Assembly: GCA_900618425.1 (NCBI GenBank)
Contig: UZAN01039605.1
Span: forward strand, 51,353-115,352
Direction of reading: 5' to 3'
Source of the DNA: Echinostoma caproni
Taxonomy: Eukaryota; Platyhelminthes; Trematoda; Plagiorchiida; Echinostomatidae
Length of the DNA: 64,000 nt
Shown: piece after piece, positions 61,266 to 64,000 of the stretch
How the letters are laid out: every line of letters starts with the position of its first letter
Numbering within the stretch: position 1 is the stretch's first letter
Notes under the pieces: model-generated
Told to the model about the DNA's origin: nothing
The model's input: the letters and a program-made list of their open reading frames with translations, nothing else
Database searches by the model: none
Program-made: the position numbers and the translations under genes

Positions 61266-63070
61266 CTCCCACTCTACATTCCCGTGGGACTCTGTAACCC
61301 CTGACTGTGACCTCAAACATATTTCTGGATGTTACTATCGATAATGATCTTCGGTGGTCATCAAATGCACATGACGTCTTGTGTGACTATTTCCAATAAC
61401 ATTATAAACGACACCTAGCATCCTATGAATCTTGACTGAGATTCTTATCGCTCTCACTCGTTCCGCTCTCGAATAAAGATTTATAGCAACTCCCTGTACC
61501 ATATCTGGCTCGCATCTTGAGCAAGAAGGTACGAGTTAAAAATGATTTAAGTCAATTCTTACTTGAATGAATCAAACGTTGGAGACATTTTTTGCACAGC
61601 ACTCTAATGGATCCGTCTAAACTTCTGCATGTTCTCCGGTGTGGCGACCAATGTACAAATTTTAGTCATACCTTCGAGATAGACTTGACCTTTCCCATGG
61701 CCCCGCGACCCGAACGCGTGATCACACGTTCACATCCTAATTACTTTTCCAACCTTGATACGATCAAATCCTCCCATCCCACCCCTCTCCCAACCACAGA
61801 CCAAAAACAATCAAAAAACCACGACTCACACAGCCATTGATGAACATCTTAATTTGACTAATTTGATTATATAACTGTATTAGCCCGGAGATGAAGTTGT
61901 CGAAAACGAGCTTGTTCGCTAAAATCATCGCGAAAAGTAGAATTATCGACGTGTTTTCGCTTTTGAACTTTCTTGAATCAGTTGAAAATTGGCAATGTCT
62001 AGCGGTTCTCTATCTAATTAAATGAACAGTCCCATTTAAAAGAAAAGAGAAGGCTGAACACGTAAGATAATTAATTGTTGTACCCCTCTGAGCATGGAAA
62101 TCCCACAATTTTGAACAAGCCACATTGGCTACATCATTTGTTGTCTTTACACTTTTCTAACTCAATTGGGTGATGTAAAAATCCAACATTGAGGAATGAA
62201 CCAAGATAACTAGTAATCCATGGTCGGCTCAAACCTAATTTTTCTCTGGGGTTCGATTCACACATTAGCTCGAGTATAACGAATCTCAGTGATAGGCAGA
62301 TTACAGAACCCATGCCTGACAGTCAGGCGATCACAAAGAGTGGCCGGCCTATCCACAGAAAACACCTTTGACAAATCAAACGATTATCAAGCGATGGAAA
62401 TTAAAATACAAACATTATTCAAAATATTGCATCATTCACCCAAAATTGTTGACACGAAAGTTTCACCAGTTGTGTTAAACTGCCGAAATTCTGACATTTC
62501 AGGAAAAACGTAAGCTTTTGGTCTTGCTGCGATGAAGAAACACAATACAGTATTTCAATTAATAGCTATGATTACTATCTTCGTGACTGAGTGTACAAAA
62601 TAAATGGATGCAGTATACACTTGGGATTTTGCATACAATCTTTACGCAAAATTCCAGAAAGAATGAAAAAATCAAGATTAACCCCGTTGAACGTGAATTT
62701 ATTCAGATACTGCATTTTTGGGTCACGTTACCATCCAGCACCCCCCAGTATGATTTTCTTTAACAGTAAAATAATACTTATAAGTAGTATAAATGAATTA
62801 CATAAAATAACAATTTAATGTAATAGAAAATGATATAAAAATCGACTGAAAAATGGAAAATTGTAAACGATAATCAACAAGGGTACAACTGTACCTCATC
62901 ATTTAATCCATACAAGCGGACGTTGTAAAATTTCAGCAAAAAACCGTACGAAAAACTACTATTCAGCGCACATCCAAGAACGCAATTCCAACGTTTCGTG
63001 CAGTTCCGTTTTTGGGGGAGGAACTGGTCTTTCCCACAGCAGTTCAATTCCATACGTCCGAACTCGTTCG
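61266..63070. other. No clear gene; possible RT scrap at left
   Basis: Plus strand 61312-61365 reads LDVTIDNDLRWSSNAHDV, which resembles the LGV.ID..L.W..H segment of non-LTR RTs, but it stands alone. The 82-codon stretch at 61592-61840 has no motif. Confidence 0.4.
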
Positions 63071-63481
63071 GTGCAAAACAACAAGCGGAAAAATGTCATC
63101 TCCAAACCGCTATGTTTAAATACGAATTTGGCTTCAGAAACGTGCCAGTCCTCAAATGACTACCCAATGACTTCTCGAAGTTTGCACACTTTGACTGATC
63201 ACATTGTACACGGGCGAATGCATTGTCGCGACATCAGGTCATGTGGGGAGATTCTGTTCATCATGAATCAGCTTCTATGGCCACAGGCGCGTTACAAGTT
63301 TCTTCGGAAAAGGAGAGGTGACGTTGTGGTCTGCGGTCGAGTGAAACGTTTACCGCGCATCACGTGTTTGACCGTTGCGGCCTGCCACCACACGCACGGA
63401 CGCACGTCATGCGGACTTACCCTGTTACAAAGTCGATCCACCTCAGCGAATCAGAGGTCAGTATTGATCTCTCCTCATTAA
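63071..63481 (+). other. Longest plus-strand open stretch, unassigned
   Basis: 136 codons from ATG to TAA. The composition is Ser/His/Arg-rich and the second half is G+C-richer than the flanks. No domain is recognised and no splice pattern stands out. Could be an element-derived patch or chance. Confidence 0.25.
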
Positions 63482-63714
63482 TTGGTTAATTGGTTCGTTG
63501 ACTGCCCAGCGAGACGACAGTCCTTTTGGTAAGCGTCGCCCCAGTTCTGTGCCTGCCTGTCTGCGTGTTGGCGCACTGCTTGCTCACCGACTTACGGACC
63601 AGCTANCGTTTACATACTGGAAATATAGTTACTACTTAGTTCACTACTTGCGTACTTATTGACTCATGCGGGATACAACCCCACCATTGAACCACTCAGA
63701 AATGGAACTTATAG
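63482..63714. other. G+C-richer patch, possible element remnant
   Basis: Contains ACTTATTGACTCATG near 63653-63667, resembling 7505-7519. Single N at 63606. Confidence 0.35.
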
Positions 63715-63800
63715 CTGATTGAAGGGGGTAGTTGAAGGGGTTTTGTTGTAAGATGCACCACCAACTACGATGTCATCGACATATTTAAAAGAACAGAAAA
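63715..63800 (-). mobile_element. Short RT-like scrap with YVDD box
   Basis: The minus strand reads FFCSFKYVDDIVVGGASYNK, matching the catalytic block of an RT (F.YVDD..VGG). It is too short to assign to a clade and closes soon after. Confidence 0.4.
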
Positions 63801-64000
63801 GGGTATATCATTACACCCTGCATTATACTCTAGTTTACAGTAATAATAATAATAATGTATATTTCACGAAGCCCGTGAAGCATGCACAGGGAATGATCAT
63901 ATGTTCAAAATAATCATATGTACAACAACAGTACAGGTATATAGATAGATTACCTGGAAGACGTACATACTGGAGATGGTAGGGGAGCAGAACGAAAACG

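Noticed and set aside
61312..61365. Plus-strand RT thumb fragment (LDVTIDNDLRWSSN)
   Set aside because: Plausible, but isolated and short, so left as a note within the block description.
1..64000. CRISPR array, bacterial operon or phage region
   Set aside because: No regularly spaced repeats, no dense co-directional genes, and introns plus retrotransposons mark the DNA as animal nuclear.

Overview
The window is eukaryotic nuclear DNA of very low gene density. It holds one spliced host gene I can reconstruct with confidence, set in decayed non-LTR retrotransposons (CR1-like, jockey-like, RTE-like), Penelope-like elements and tRNA-derived short interspersed repeats. This repeat mix, together with a P-loop sulfotransferase of the Sulfotransfer_4 type best known from schistosomes, suggests a flatworm, most likely a digenean trematode with a large genome. 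That is inference; nothing here fixes the species.

Layout. 1-1000: two CR1-like C-terminal/RT fragments, plus strand. 1-13 kb otherwise: no recognisable gene, scattered short repeats. 13.26-16.06 kb: a 5'-truncated CR1-like element (minus) whose RT is cut by the only long N run (14706-15049). 16.6-20.3 kb: a nearly full-length jockey-like element (minus; endonuclease plus RT) split by a Penelope-like RT fragment. 21.0-21.7 kb: an internally deleted CR1-like copy (plus). 22.6-24.1 kb and 28.4-28.7 kb: tRNA-like repeats. 26.4-27.1 kb: a decayed RT (plus). 32-33 kb: a diverging pair of a second tRNA-like repeat. 33-46 kb: mostly featureless, with three unassigned open or G+C-rich blocks (37.1-37.8, 41.4-42.07, 42.25-42.6 kb) and one tRNA-like repeat (44.6-44.9 kb).

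46.17-48.98 kb (minus) carries the intact sulfotransferase gene: TATA-like box, an 8-nucleotide coding part of exon 1, two larger exons with canonical splice sites in compatible phase, stop codon and AATAAA. It predicts 245 residues. Both PAPS-binding motifs are kept, but the Asp expected before the conserved Pro in the middle of the protein is Gly.

From 50 kb to the end: two RTE-like copies (50.4-51.6 and 56.4-57.6 kb, minus), a CR1-like fragment (53.15-54.26 kb, minus), a Penelope-like GIY-YIG endonuclease fragment (55.5-55.9 kb, plus), further tRNA-like repeats, and another CR1-like end (60.77-61.26 kb, minus). All mobile elements seen carry stops, frameshifts or deletions and look inactive. 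I found no operons, CRISPR arrays, rRNA genes or convincing functional tRNA genes.
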